A stretch of 64,000 bases of DNA from Circinella umbellata (taxonomy: Eukaryota > Mucoromycota > Mucoromycetes > Mucorales > Lichtheimiaceae), in the NCBI GenBank assembly GCA_025093555.1, contig JAIWNF010000029.1, positions 1-64,000 on the forward strand, read 5' to 3'. Below, piece by piece: positions 1-11,504 of this stretch. Numbering within the stretch: the stretch's first letter is position 1; each line of letters starts with the position of its first letter. The notes beneath the pieces were generated by a model. That model was not told the origin of the DNA and made no database searches. It saw only the letters and a list, made by a program, of their open reading frames with translations. The position numbers and the translations under genes were made by a program.

Positions 1-86
1 ACATCCAATTGGGATTTGTTTATATATCCCAAGACACCATAAAAGTCTGCTTTAGTTAGTATAGCATTTCGTGTAACCTTTAGAAG

Positions 87-1094
87 GTATACATGAAATA
101 ATATAAACAAAATAAAAAAAAGGGATATTGAATACCTGTATTTCTCTTTATTGTTTTCGAACTTTATAACATTACCATCTACCATATGATTGTTAATCGA
201 TATGCATATTAGCAGAGTAACGTATTAAGAATAAAAAAAATAGTTTGTTGATCCTGAAGTGCGTTGACCGCATGGTTAAATATGTAAACATCGGACAAAA
301 GATAATCAGTTGCTCTCATGTATGATATGTGCCCCTCGAGAATAACTCTTTTATAGCTGACTTTATTCTTTTTAAGCTTTAAATAAGTCGTGTACGTATA
401 CTTCTTTTTTCTTCTCTTTCCTTTCTCTTTGTTGAAAAATAACAAAAGAGCGAAATGCTTGCTGCATACGTGACCTCTCTGCCGAAATTTTCAGCAAGCT
501 CTGTGGTGGTGAGCGTTTTGCACTTATTCCTTTTGTTTTGAAGTAAACACAACCCCAAAGCTCTATTGTACTTGTATTGTTGCTTTGTACATAACAGAGT
601 ATTTGGGAAGATATCTCGACCCCCTTTCATAATAATTGGTACTTTTTTAAAAATAAAAAAAAAATTCTACGTATAGTGTTTTATTCTGTTCATTTTATTT
701 TATTGTATTCGTGTTGTTGACTTGTAATATTATCGATAATGGAAGTGTTTTGTTCGACAAAAAGCACGTACGTAATCATTATCATTTATTGTCCAAAAAT
801 AAAATATTTTGTGAACTTTGGTGTCAACTGATAGAAATGTGTTTTATGGGATAAGCAAAGCAAAAGTGTCTTTTGCAATCATTTTGTGATCGTGTATTTC
901 TTTAAGGTGAAATAGTTGGTATCGATTTGTTATATTGTTACGTCCACAAAAAACGTTTCCCCTCATATTTTTTCTATTCTCATATGAACAAAAATCAGTA
1001 GTAATAATTATAATTTGCCGAGATTCAGAATGAATTCCGTTGGTGGATGTTAATGATGAAAAACCATTACTAATTATTATAGTTATTAAATATT
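87..1094. repeat. Direct repeat copy A (~1 kb)
   Basis: This stretch is almost base-for-base repeated at 5789-6702 in the same orientation. Differences are single-base indels in homopolymers, a few substitutions, and one block: about 120 bp (roughly 926-1048) present here is missing from the other copy. Its right edge coincides with the point where the hAT transposase reading frame is cut off, so the repeat either inserted into hAT or was joined to it. Short ORFs inside are not shared in frame between copies and look non-coding. It could be a non-autonomous element or an LTR-like end. I see no TG...CA ends, primer-binding site or target duplication. Confidence 0.9.
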
Positions 1095-1860
1095 GTGCAG
1101 CCATACGCGTCAAATTAGGCCACTGTGACTGAGCCTCCCAGTATAAAAATTCTGGTGCCTTTTGACCTTTCTTTCGGAGCATTGGCACACGCAATCGTTC
1201 TTGAAGATAATCGTCAAGTTCGCAAGTTCATCGCTTGTATTATACATACTGTATAACCGTCGTAATTCTTCGTTCGCTTCAGACTCCATTGTTACAGATT
1301 TGGGGAAATCTGCCCAAGCATCCCTAACCATCCTTTGGCTCATGTTCTGGTATTCCTCTTCCCAACCACTGGTACGCCACCAAGTAAGATCACGGGCCGT
1401 TGAAACTGCATATATATGTGTATTATCAACCTTACAATAATATCTTTGCAGCTTTTGTAATCCACGTCTTGCTGCTCTCTTGAGCTCGGCTGGATAATTA
1501 CTACTTTCGACATCTTCCAAGGAATCCATTATCAAATTATAATGAACGATGGCGGTATTGATTGTCGCGTGGCTTTGACTTGCTGATAACTCAATGGTTG
1601 TCTCTCAGAACTTGAGAAGCATGGACTTGACCTGGGAGATGCGCGTCCATTCAAGATCACTCGGCTGGAACTCTTGCTATTTCGGTATTTGTAGAACACA
1701 CACTATTGTATGGGACTTGTAACGAGGATGCTCGTGTCAACATTTGGTAGGTGGAGTTCCATCGTGTTGGTACATCAAGTGACAGCTTGAGTTTTGTTGC
1801 GCAATGTATCTCTTGTGCGCGCATAAATCTCTCTGTTCGTTGTGGTGAGGAGCTATATAT
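1088..1860 (-). pseudogene. hAT-family transposase remnant
   Basis: Read on the minus strand, the pieces line up with the C-terminal half of hAT transposases. In order they are a DVPTRWNSTYQML catalytic-core segment (about 1850-1740), the region around PSDLEW and ATINTAI (about 1655-1560), an RNase-H-like stretch with AARRGLQKLQRYY (about 1500-1430), and the start of the hAT dimerisation domain with EFLYW...WPNLTRMAAQYL (about 1160-1088). The frame is broken by at least two frameshifts (near 1656 and near 1215) and an in-frame TGA near 1607. The 5' end is lost near 1860, where an unrelated ORF begins on the other strand. The 3' end stops exactly at the direct repeat. It is non-functional. The family assignment rests on recognised motifs. 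Confidence 0.8.
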
Positions 1861-1948
1861 ATTGTGATATTGGATGTTTATGAGTATTTTCTGATAATAA
1901 CAACTTTTTTGCAAAAAAAAATAGTGTTTATCATACCATATTTTTGTT

Positions 1949-3502
1949 ATGCCTTTTCGAAGCTTAATAAGTGAGCTCATCACTTGTCGTTCGCCATTGT
2001 CACCAAAACGATTGTCCTCGTCTGTTCTTTCTGAATTGCCGTCATTTTCTTGCTCTGACAATAGTTCATTTCCCCCTGTGCTCATTGAGGTACAAAATGC
2101 GGTAGACGATGTCTTTATGCGACGTGTTGTTGGTTATTGTATCTCTCTAGAAAAACAGTATGGTGTTCTTCCAGTCGTTTTGATTTTCCCCATCACTTCC
2201 ATCGGGTTTGATGTGTTGAACCAAACCAGGAAACGCAAATCCCATCCATTACTTACTCATTATCCCTGCTACCCATGAGCTCAATCTTGCTTAATTGCCG
2301 ATCGGTGTGGTTTAGAAACAAGCTCGCAAGAACCTTTGATCCCGTTTGCAAGTGTGTGCTTATTCTTAATGCGACAGGATTCCTCCCTCCTCCGCTCGCC
2401 ATACCGATCTGACAGTACCATGATGCTCTTGTACCACCTTGCTCATCATCATGTTGGAACCACCATTCTGGATTATGATTGTGTCATTGACGACTTTTTA
2501 CGCTTTTGTAAAGAAATGAAGACTCGGTTAGAACGATTATCACATCTTCAGGAAAACGGCTACGATGACAATGGAACACGATCAGATTTGAAAGATGCAA
2601 TTATGTTAGTCGGCTCATATCAAGAAAAGTACAAACACAAACTATTAAATGTTGATGATACCCACCCTGAACCATCCACTGCGGCTGGCGCTCATATCGG
2701 ACTATCCACTGTTCCTGAACCATTCACTGTTGCCGGTGACTACTCTGAGCCATCCACTTTTAATGAAAACCGTGTTGAATCATCCGCTGTTGCTGGTAAT
2801 AAAGTCACCAATGATTATGGTTCTTAGTAGACCGATCCGGATTGGATTGGCACCATTTCGAGTCCGATTAGAACCAAATAAAAGTTCATAATTCTTTTTA
2901 TCATTACTAGATTAATAAAAATAATAATTAAGTTCATTAATCTCTCTTTTTTAATCTTCAATTTTTGTTTTTTTCTTTTCAGATATTTCTTTTCTATATC
3001 AAAGCCATTACTACTTTTCTTTCAACTGCTCTATTCAAGTATATAATAATATACAAAAATTTACTCTCTTCTTTATTTGAATATATATATACCTTACCAC
3101 AGCATTGTTAAAACTTTGATCCATTACTCTATAATTATAATGACGGATCAGAAAAATCCGACAGATCCATAGATCTCAATCCGTTTACAATACGGATTGT
3201 AGAATTACGATCCGAATCCGATCCGAATCCATTGAGACACAATCCAAATCCGATCCAATCCATATGAAAAACGGATCGGTTTATAAATCCGGATTGTATT
3301 AAGATCCCTACCAATGATTTATGGTGTTCAGAATGCCAACTGGCGCTTTGTGGAAAATCGCATTGTTAATCTCAACCAGGGAGTCTCTGTTTCTTGGAAC
3401 GCTGTGTATCAAGAAGGAAAAGCTCAAGGATTGTTCACCACTTATTCGAATGCTGCATCTATGAAACGAGCCTATTATCGAATGAAAAATAAAAACAAAT
3501 AA
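1949..3502 (+). pseudogene. PD-(D/E)XK (Rpn-like) transposase/nuclease ORF, interrupted
   Basis: Three in-phase pieces form one decayed ORF. The first (1949-2278) holds a VLIEVQ motif followed by VDDVFMRRVVGYCISLEKQYG, which resembles the E-x-Q core and following helix of Rpn/PD-(D/E)XK family transposases. An in-frame TGA at 2276-2278 sits where a Trp codon would be expected. The frame then continues through 2336-2820, including a degenerate EPST-type repeat at about 2668-2800. It is cut by a ~504 bp insertion and resumes at 3325 with a basic tail containing EGKAQGLFTTYS, ending at 3502. The continuity across the insertion is seen directly in the sequence. The Rpn assignment is from family resemblance only and is moderate. 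The true N-terminus was not found. Confidence 0.5.
2821..3324. mobile_element. ~504 bp insertion with flanking 14-15 bp direct repeats
   Basis: ACCAATGATTATGG at 2807-2820 recurs, with one extra T, at 3310-3324. Removing everything from 2821 to 3324 leaves a continuous reading frame in the surrounding ORF, so this is an insertion with a target-site duplication. The insert has no ORF. Both ends are rich in GATCCGGATTGGATT-like words in opposite orientations (2831-2847 and about 3240-3300), the centre is AT-rich, and a TTCGAGTCC stretch at 2857-2865 resembles a tRNA-type B box. It could be a short retroposon (SINE-like) or a foldback/MITE element. The long, imperfect target duplication favours retroposition. 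Confidence 0.7.
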
Positions 3503-4192
3503 AAATTGGGATGCTGGAGTTGACTATAGTGTTCGACAGAGCAGGAGAATCAAGGTTTTTTTTAAATAAATAAAATATAAAAAATAAAAGGGAAGAAGTT
3601 ATGGTTATATGATAAATATAAAGATAGTTTGATTTTGTGTACATAAATAATGAGTTCAAAAGCTGGTAGTCAAGAAGAAGGAAAAAGAAGGGTCAAAAGA
3701 GAAACTATATGATTGTGAAAGAATAAACAAATATGTAAGAGTGTTTTCTTTTTTTTATATATACATAATTCTTGATCGTATGCATCACAGTACTTGAAAA
3801 TCCTACCCGCCCAGATTCAATAAGCCGATAAAACCAAATAAAAGAGAGGGAGGATACCAAGAAAGACCATTGGTGATGTGGCGCTTCAATAAAACCACTT
3901 CAGCTTGGGCCGTGTTGTGTGCTACTGACAATACCAGACGCAAAATGCTCTTAAACGAGGACTGCACTGGGGAAATACCGCGTCATAGGCTTCAGCTATA
4001 GATTGTTGAACCAGAAAAAAAGAATGTATTTTTTTTATATTGTGTTCACATATTTAATGGGGTGCAACCAGGATTGACTGGGTGGCTAATAACAAGTTGA
4101 TGCTTCACTTTCAGAGCCAAAAAAGAAAGAAAGAATAAGCTGTAATTTACGTGTTGAGTCAATCTTAATTAAAGGGCAATGAGCATTGGTTA
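3503..4192. other. Spacer between element remnants
   Basis: This is AT-rich DNA with no intact ORF. About 3855-3996 (+) can be read as some 45 codons without a stop (MWRFNKTTSAWAVLC...). That looks coding-like and may be part of another decayed element, but I cannot name it. There is no inverted copy of the upstream end of the Tc1/mariner element here. Confidence 0.4.
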
Positions 4193-5498
4193 TTAGAGTT
4201 GCTCTCTGTTACGGCATTTTTCCAAACAATTGTGAGAATGCTGAGAAAAACCTTTGAAGTCGCTCAACTTTAAGCTATTAGAAGCCTCACTGATTCTGGT
4301 CATCAGTGTCTCAGTTTCCAGGAACTTGTTCCGTTTGACTTTACTCTTAACCACTGACCAAAACTGTTCAATAGGATTGAGCTCAGGAGAATAGGACGGT
4401 AAATAGATGCAGCGGTAACCGCGAGATTCTACATATTTAGCTATATCAACCGATGTATGAATTGGAGCATTATCCATCACAAGGTAATGGCCTTCATATG
4501 CGGATACTGGTCCATTTCATCCATCGTGGCTTTCAAAAAACTAATATAGTGTCCTGTAACTGTCCCTTTGTTCACACACCCAATGTTTTCTCCTCGCTTT
4601 CTCTTTTTATTGGGTGGAGCCTGAGGTAATCTAAGGCTGCATTTAATCAGACCTTGGGCAGAAATGGCACCTAAAATGGTTGTTGTTTTTGCTCGTGTTT
4701 TGGGAACTGTGACCACTGCTGGGGAACCTTTCTTTGACCATGCCATACTACGTTTCAAATTAATATGAAATGCAGACTCATCAAGAAAGACGCAGTTAGT
4801 TGTAAAATCCATGTCTGTTTTCTCCCATTTATTAATCCAATCCAGACGCTCTTGAATCTTTTCTTCGCTGTTCCGGTCTATGGGTTGCAATCGAGCTTTT
4901 TTGAGAGACAAGTTACAATGTCTTTCACGAAATCAAACAAAGTACTTTTGGAGACTTTTAATTCCTTGAATACTTGTCGTAAGTGTTTCATCACGTCATC
5001 CAAGACGACTGAAGGATTCTCATCAATGCACTCAAGAATAACTTTTTTGTGCTCCTCGTTGAGAATGCGCGGACGACCAGTCTTCCCCCCTTTCTCAAAG
5101 AAACTATTAGGATTCCTCTCGTACTGTTCGGCCCATTTTTGCCCTGTACGAACGTGAATCCCAAGCCGTTTTGCAGCCGCAGCCGCACTCAGACATTTCT
5201 CAAATAACAACTTGAAGAACCGTACTTTGTTCTGGTTCGAATAGCGTGTATAATTACGCTTGATTGATGTTTCTCTCATAACAGCATCAGCGTCAGACTT
5301 TACAACCTCTTCCACCTGCATTGATTCAGCTGCTTTGTCGCCCTCCAGTGGCTGTTGCATTAAATATTGTGTATGGGAGTTCAATGTTTCAAGACAATAT
5401 TGCTCCTCATCAACAATATAATCCATTGGTTCAAGCCTGCTATACTCGTCGACGACAGAACCTTTCCCATTTTCATACAAGAATTGAATGCTCGTCAT
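4193..5498 (-). pseudogene. Tc1/mariner (IS630-type, DD34E) transposase, two frameshifts
   Basis: The reading starts at 5498 with an acidic N-terminal stretch. A helix-turn-helix region with SAAAAAKRLGIHVRTGQKWAEQY (about 5200-5110) and a GRPRIL linker follow. The DDE catalytic core then has FLDESAFHIN (first Asp), MDNAPIH (second Asp) and LPSYSPELNPIEQFW (Glu, 34 residues after the second Asp). The frame shifts by one base near 4915 and again near 4490. In each case restoring a single base rejoins conserved sequence, so these are single-nucleotide deletions or sequencing errors in an otherwise complete gene. The third segment ends at 4193. It is probably a recently dead copy. Confidence 0.88.
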
Positions 5499-5634
5499 GA
5501 TGCGATTTTGTGTGTATTGCGAAAAAGAACAAAAAAAAAGACGGGCAATTGGAATACCCTTTTATATTCACAGATTCCAAGACTTGTACCGCAAAATATT
5601 CTTGGCAACAGGACATCCAATTTGTCAGCGAAAA

Positions 5635-5760
5635 GCGAATTTACATTTCGTACAACATGAATTTTGTTCTTGCCATCATGTGAATTGGCTTTCTACTTTG
5701 GCGAATTTATTTTTCGTACAACATGAATTTTGTTCTCTCCATCAGACGCATTTGTTTTCA
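5635..5760. repeat. Two direct 66-bp units upstream of the Tc1/mariner gene
   Basis: GCGAATTTACATTTCGTACA at 5635 and GCGAATTTATTTTTCGTACA at 5701 begin two units. Each contains CAACATGAATTTTGTTCT and runs to CCATCA. They lie outside the transposase 5' end, where IR/DR-type Tc1 elements carry repeated transposase-binding sites. No inverted partner was found on the other side of the gene. Confidence 0.65.
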
Positions 5761-5788
5761 ACCAGTGACGACTTACTTTCTGGAAAGA

Positions 5789-6702
5789 GTGTACATGAAA
5801 TAAAATAAACAAAATAAAAAAAGGGATATTGAATACCTGTATTTCTCTTTATTGTTTTCGAACTTTATAACATTACCATCTACCATATGATTGTTAATCG
5901 ATATGCATATTAGCAGAGTACGTATTAAGAATAAAAAAAATAGTTTGTTGATCCTGAAGTGCGTTGACCGCATGGTTAAATATGTAAACATCGGACAAAA
6001 GATAATCAGTTGCTCTCATGTATGATATGTGCCCCTCGAGAATAACTCTTTTATAGCTGACTTTATTCTTTTTAAGCTTTAAATAAGTCGTGTACGTATA
6101 CTTCTTTTTTGTCTCTTTCCTTTCTCTTTGTTGAAAAATAACAAAAGAGCGAAATGCTTGCTGCATACGTGACCTCTCTGCCGAAATTTTCAGCAAGCTC
6201 TGTGGTGGTGAGCGTTTTGCACTTATCCTTTTGTTTTGAAGTAAACACAACCCCAAAGCTCTATTGTACTTGTATTGTTGCTTTGTACATAACAGAGTAT
6301 TTGGGAAGATATCTCGACCCCCTTTTATAATAATGGTACTTTTTTTAAAATAAAAAAAAAATTCTACGTATAGTGTTTTATTCTGTTCATTTTATTTTAT
6401 TGTATTCGTGTTGTTGACTTGTAATATTATCGATAATGGAAGTGTTTTGTTCGACAAAAAGCACGTACGTAATCATTATCATTTATTGTCCAAAAATAAA
6501 ATATTTTGTGAACTTTGGTGTCAACTGATAGAAAATGTGTTTTATGGGATAAGCAAAGCAAAAGTGTCTTTTGCAATCATTTTGTGATCGTGTATTTCTT
6601 TAAGGTGAATAGTTGGTATTAATGATGAAAAAACATTACTAATTATTGAATATTTTTAATAATATCAAGAAACATTAATTATTATTATAGTTATTAAATA
6701 TT
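5789..6702. repeat. Direct repeat copy B (~0.9 kb)
   Basis: This is the second copy of the 87-1094 repeat in the same orientation, apparently more than 95% identical by eye over the shared part. It lacks the ~120 bp block found in copy A. The loss falls between two GTTGGT motifs that are present in copy A. It also has about 38 extra AT-rich bases near 6645-6685. The left edge abuts the Tc1/mariner upstream region and the right edge abuts unique DNA. The high identity implies a recent duplication. Confidence 0.9.
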
Positions 6703-7872
6703 ATTAAGCATTATAGTAAATAGTATAAATAGGATCGAATTGATCAAATACTTCTAGTTTAGCTTCTTATCTTTACATTTTTTAAATAAAATACTTTTAT
6801 ATCCTCTTTTTCGATAATTAATCCAACTCATATTTCCAAGTGAAATTTCTTCTTTTGTGGTTTGGCATATAATAAGTCCAAAATAAGCCCCCACATTTAT
6901 ACGTCTTAGCCTCTTTCTTCCTTTTGAAATTTCTTTGGCTAACCCAATAATATCGCCAACCATCATATCATATAAACCCCCATATATAAAACTTAACATT
7001 TGGTGCTCATTATCTAACATTTTGAGACTCCACAATCGTAACAATATACTGTCATGGAAACTTGTTTGCTTTTCTCTTTTGTTTCCATGCTTTATTGGGA
7101 CTCTAACTATCGACTTTAGAGTATCAGTTTATCATATCTGATAAGGTAAATGCATCACCAAGAGACGATTTAAGATCACTACACTACTGTTGCTACTGCT
7201 GCAGGAGGAAAATGATTATGATGCAGTATGGACCTGTACAGCATAAACATTTTAAAAAAAAGTCTTTTTATTTAAAGGTGTTACAGAGAGAAGTAGTTGG
7301 GAGTCAAGAACAAATATTTATTAATATAGATTAAAGCAAATAATCACACGTTCTTATATCAACTTTATCCTACTCTAGTAAAGTATAAATAATGGGGTGT
7401 TAAAGTACACTTTTCTTTATTTTCGTTTTCACATAGACCCATACGTAAATCCGTCATTTCACTCCAAGTATTCTTTTATAAAGATGTTAAGATTGAAAAA
7501 CATATAAACTGTTTAATACATAGTATAAAGATGTTGTATCAAATGTAATACATATTCCGAATAAGATGATAAAGGAATTCAGCAAGTTATCTTTAAAAAA
7601 AGAACCCTCCCTAATACGATTAAGGCGATATGTACAGAGAAAAAGGTAGTTCACGATGATAAAATTGTTTTTTGTTACGTATCTATTGCTGTATTTATTA
7701 TAAAAGGTTTACGTATTATTATTATTAACTATACTATATTATATTTGTATGTACACTCTTTTTTGTATAAGGAGCAAAATATATCAATTAATATTATACT
7801 ATTTTTTTATACAATTAAAGTATATTATTTTACAAATATCATAAGATAATATTAATTTCATCCATCCCTTCA
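6703..7872. other. Intergenic, possible relic ORF at 6754-7044 (-)
   Basis: AT-rich DNA. The only longer open frame is 6754-7044 on the minus strand (96 codons, with GDIIGLAKEISKGRKRLRRINVGAYFGL). Its composition is less AT-biased than the surroundings, which suggests a decayed coding fragment, but I do not recognise the family. Nothing else can be supported. Confidence 0.35.
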
Positions 7873-8258
7873 TCAACCATGATTAAGAATAATTTTGCGC
7901 CAAGTTGAACATATTCGTGCATAAGGTGTTATTGCTTCTTGATCAAAATAAATATCAATAATATGATGTGAACGCTCACGTGGAAGTTGACCCAAGATAT
8001 CCATACGTTTAGCTTTACGTGATTCTGCTTTTTGTTTTCTTTGACGTAATGCTTCATATTTCTTGTGCTTTATTGAAACTTGATTCAAGCCCATGTTAAA
8101 AACCTCGATTGCTTTCTCTTCGTTTCCTTTCTCTTTATACCAATGACCAACAAGAAGATACCCTGTAGGGTCTTCTGGATCGGATATTATCATATCCACT
8201 CATTTTTATATTTTTCTTTTTGTACCCATGTTTCAGCTTGTACCTTGGGTGGTTCCAT
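7873..8258 (-). pseudogene. TPR/F-box protein, truncated 5' fragment
   Basis: The start codon at 8256-8258 (MEPPKVQAETW...) and the following frame align with the first ~130 residues of the gene at 12688. They share SPEDPTGYL-type, KAIEVFNMGLNQVSIKHKKYEALRQ (TPR-like) and RMDILGQLP...ITPYARICSTWRKIILN (F-box) segments. Relative to that gene there is a 12-nt loss and a one-base loss near 8200, which creates a stop and shifts the frame. The sequence ends right after the F-box at 7873, with no LRR part. It is a dead partial duplicate. Confidence 0.82.
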
Positions 8259-8840
8259 TTTGTTAATTGTCTTTTTATTTTTGTTTAGATTAACAAGTTA
8301 ATTTTAAATAAAAAAGAATGTATTTTATTATAAAATAAGTTCAAAAATTCTTTCTTCCTTTCATTCTATTTATCATACCAATTTTTTCTTCAGATAAACT
8401 CCTTTATAAGGTATACCAAGCATGTAGAAGTTAAAAAAATAATGATAATAATATTAAATATAGCACCTAAATTAATGTTACAAAAGGTGTGTAGGAATAT
8501 AACGAACGTTTTAGCACAATGTTCTCTGCATAATACCCATCTTCGCTCATATGACATGCATTTATGCATTATTTTTACTTGACTTATCATTTTTAGCTTC
8601 AGAACTATGGAAAGCTTATTTATCAATAATAACAACAATTATCGTTAAATTATATCCTATGGCTTTTTGTTGAGTCATATTGTGTATTTGAAGTAGATTA
8701 GTTGATAAACAGTCAATTTAATCCATTTGGCTATTTTTCTGCTCCTTGAAACGAACTATATTTATACAGCTCTTTTTCTTCTTCTTTTGGTTTTATTTTA
8801 TTTTATTTTTTGTTTGCGTATTTTTTTTTTACTCAATTCA
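8259..8840. other. Intergenic
   Basis: AT-rich spacer between the F-box fragment and ATG29. It should contain the ATG29 promoter. A T-rich tract at about 8776-8835 immediately precedes the ATG. I see no gene or clear motif. Confidence 0.5.
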
Positions 8841-10323
8841 ATGACACTGGAAAAAGATACATTACATGTTGTTATTCGTCTACCATTTAAACGTCCACCA
8901 GATTTTGTTGAACCACCACCTGTAATGTATCCTTTCATAATAACATTCCTCACAACTTTAAAGCCAGTCTATTTTATATATTTTCTTCTCTTTTTTTTTT
9001 TTGCGTTATCGAACGTAATCTAATCTATATGATTATTCTTTATAGATTCTATGGACAGATGAAATGGAGCAACGATTACGACAATACATGAGTCAGAAAC
9101 ATACCGACTGTAAGTTAGAAAAAAATACAATAGATATAAAAATATGAAATTTTGTTCATGTCGTTCATTGTAAGAAAACAGTTTGACTAATCTTCTTTTA
9201 TTCCAGGGAACTATATTGCTGAACAACTTGGTGTACCTACTTCGTACCTTATTCGTCATGCTGCATTTATTTATGAAACTCAGCTTCTCGGGATTAAGCA
9301 ATTTCGTTTTCTGAACGAAGTTGGCAAGACACCAACACCACCTCCGATTCCTCATCCATCCTCTTCTACAAGCAGTAGTAGTCACCAACAACAACAATAT
9401 CGTCGTAATATCCTTTCTCAAAGTAGTAGACCCTCCAGTAGACGACAAAGTAAAGAAAGAAATCTAAAAAAAAGCATTACCAAGTAATTAATATCTATAG
9501 TAAACATATTTGACTGACTATACTTTTTTTCTTTTTTTTTTCAATTTACGTATAGTAACCTCTTCAATAACACCAACAGGAACCATTCTCCAACAAACAC
9601 CACCACAAGATCCAACATTATTGGATAAGGGTAAATCACCAGTTGATTCAATGATGCTATCCGCTATATCTAATATTGCCCCACGTACTAATATATCAAC
9701 AGCTTCACCACCTCAACAACAGCAACATATACCATCTCCTCAACTATCATCTTCTAACAACAACAACAATTATAATAATAATAATGATATATCATCACTT
9801 ATCGAAGAATCATTATATAAAAGTTTTGCAAGTCAAAAAAGCAGCCGAACATATTATTCTCCACAACAATCTATGGGTAATACTACATCCGACAGTGATA
9901 AAGATAAAAACGAACAAGAAGATGATGACGATGATGGGGTTGAAATAACAGAACAATTTCAAAACTTACAACTGGAAGAAGAACCAGCATTTTTACCACC
10001 TAGAGCACAGGTTTCCTCTTCTTCATCATCATCACCTTCTATTCGACCTCGTGAACAACGACGATTAGTTCTTTCAACATTTTCTTCACGATCCAATAAA
10101 CCTACTAATAATCATAAAACATCTTCATCAAGTAGTCGTGCGGGTGAATCAACTGGATCATCATTAGGTAAACAAACCACATTAATTTTTAATATATTTG
10201 AATTATATATTATAGCTATATTAACATTTTATTTTAAAACAAGATTGGTCTGATTCGTCTATTACTCAGTCTGCATTAGAGGATGCAATTATGTCCAAGT
10301 TTAATAATGGGTCAAAAATGTAA
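8841..10323 (+). CDS. ATG29: Autophagy-related protein 29
   Basis: Five exons: 8841-8921, 9046-9109, 9207-9449, 9556-10167 and 10244-10323, encoding about 359 aa. The N-terminal 95 residues carry the Atg29 domain: HVVIRLPFKRPPDFVEPPP, then WTDEMEQRLRQYM, then DWNYIAEQLGVPTSYLIRHAAFIYE. The middle is a low-complexity region of Ser, Asn, Gln and acidic runs. The extreme C-terminus (DWSDSSITQSALEDAIMSK...GSKM) matches the short conserved tail of fungal Atg29. In yeast, Atg29 works with Atg17 and Atg31 as a scaffold at the phagophore assembly site. The last intron has an AAG acceptor. The exon 3 donor (GTAAAG at 9450) was chosen because it is the only one that keeps frame with exon 4. The family call is confident and the exact exon 3/4 junction less so. 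Confidence 0.85.
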
Positions 10324-11504
10324 TGTGAAAAGCACAATGATTTTTTTTTACAAACAAAATCAGAGGTTGTGGAGAATGTTTTCAGGTTTCTTTGAAAAGA
10401 AAATTAATTTTAAGTTTTTTTTATCAACTCCAAACAATTCTTAGGTCATCACTCGCGTTTTCAAGGAAATATCCATTGGATCCAGGAAAATCGAATGATA
10501 CTTGAGAGAAGAGGAAATATAGACGTAATAGGAAGGGGTATCAAAAAATTGATATACCTTTTTTTTTTTTTTGCATAAACAACACCAACACTTTTGTAAT
10601 AAATAAATTGATAAATTAATATAAACTCGGAAACAAAAATGATTGGGGACGGCTGGGAAGGGTGAGCATAGATATTTTGTATGTTAAAATGATCCGTGAT
10701 AGAATTTTGACATTCAAAAAAAAAAATCAATGCTGTGCCACGAACTAGTCATAAATGGGCAAACGGTGATTCGAGCAAATAGCAAAAATAAAAAATAAAT
10801 GTGTTAGGTATATACTGTATAACAAGGTTTTTTTTTTTGAAACTAAGTCACCACTACGTTACTTTTTAACGTACAGTGATAGATAAACGATATTAATGTG
10901 TGGGAAATATTCTTTGATAAAAGTGAATTATCTGTCTATATGAAAAATAGCTTATGCTGTTGGACAAATTGTTGGATCTATTGCCTATTTTAGTACTTCA
11001 ATTTCCTCTGGAGGCCATTGACATTCGGTGATTCAAATGAACCCCCCCCATAAAAAAAGAAACGGCCATTATACACGGTACTAATGGCATCTTTTTTGGT
11101 TGGTCCAACTTATCATTATTATCTATTCTATCGCACACCTGCACAGCGATTTCTATTTTTCATTGATGGTGTGTATGTATAAAAAAGGAAGATAACTTTC
11201 ATCACGCTGTGAGTGAGAATTTCCAGATTTCTTTCATTACGTATGCGCAGCTGAAGTGCTCACGATTATTTTTTGAAATTCTAACTCTTGGTACTCTTAA
11301 AAATACTTGTCAATGCTATATGACCTAGTACAAGAAAAAAATAAGTTATCTTTTTCTTAATCGCAGTAATGTTGTCTTCTGATGTGGTTGCCAATATCAT
11401 TACATATATTTCTTCTTTCGGCATTCATCCCAGCACTTGTGCAAGGTTTCTGGTGTAATTTTTTTTTCATACTTTTGGAGCCTTATACTATTCCGTTTTT
11501 AACA
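10324..11504. other. Intergenic, AT-rich
   Basis: This is 3' flank of ATG29 and spacer with long T and A tracts and a C8 run near 11043. No convincing ORF or RNA gene is seen. Confidence 0.5.

Noticed and set aside
209..630. Minus-strand ORFs inside the direct repeats (also 5894-6256)
   Set aside because: The frame is not preserved between the two copies: one-base indels change it at several points. The sequence is low-complexity, so it is unlikely to be coding.
2849..2870. tRNA gene suggested by TTCGAGTCC
   Set aside because: No A box, no cloverleaf and no acceptor stem around it. Kept only as a possible SINE B-box remnant.
87..6702. LTR retrotransposon with 1 kb LTRs
   Set aside because: There is no gag or pol, no TG...CA ends, no primer-binding or polypurine site that I can see, and no target duplication. 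The interior holds DNA transposons only.
9676..9948. 90-codon ORF within ATG29
   Set aside because: It is an off-frame shadow of the Asn/Gln/Ser repeats in ATG29 exon 4.
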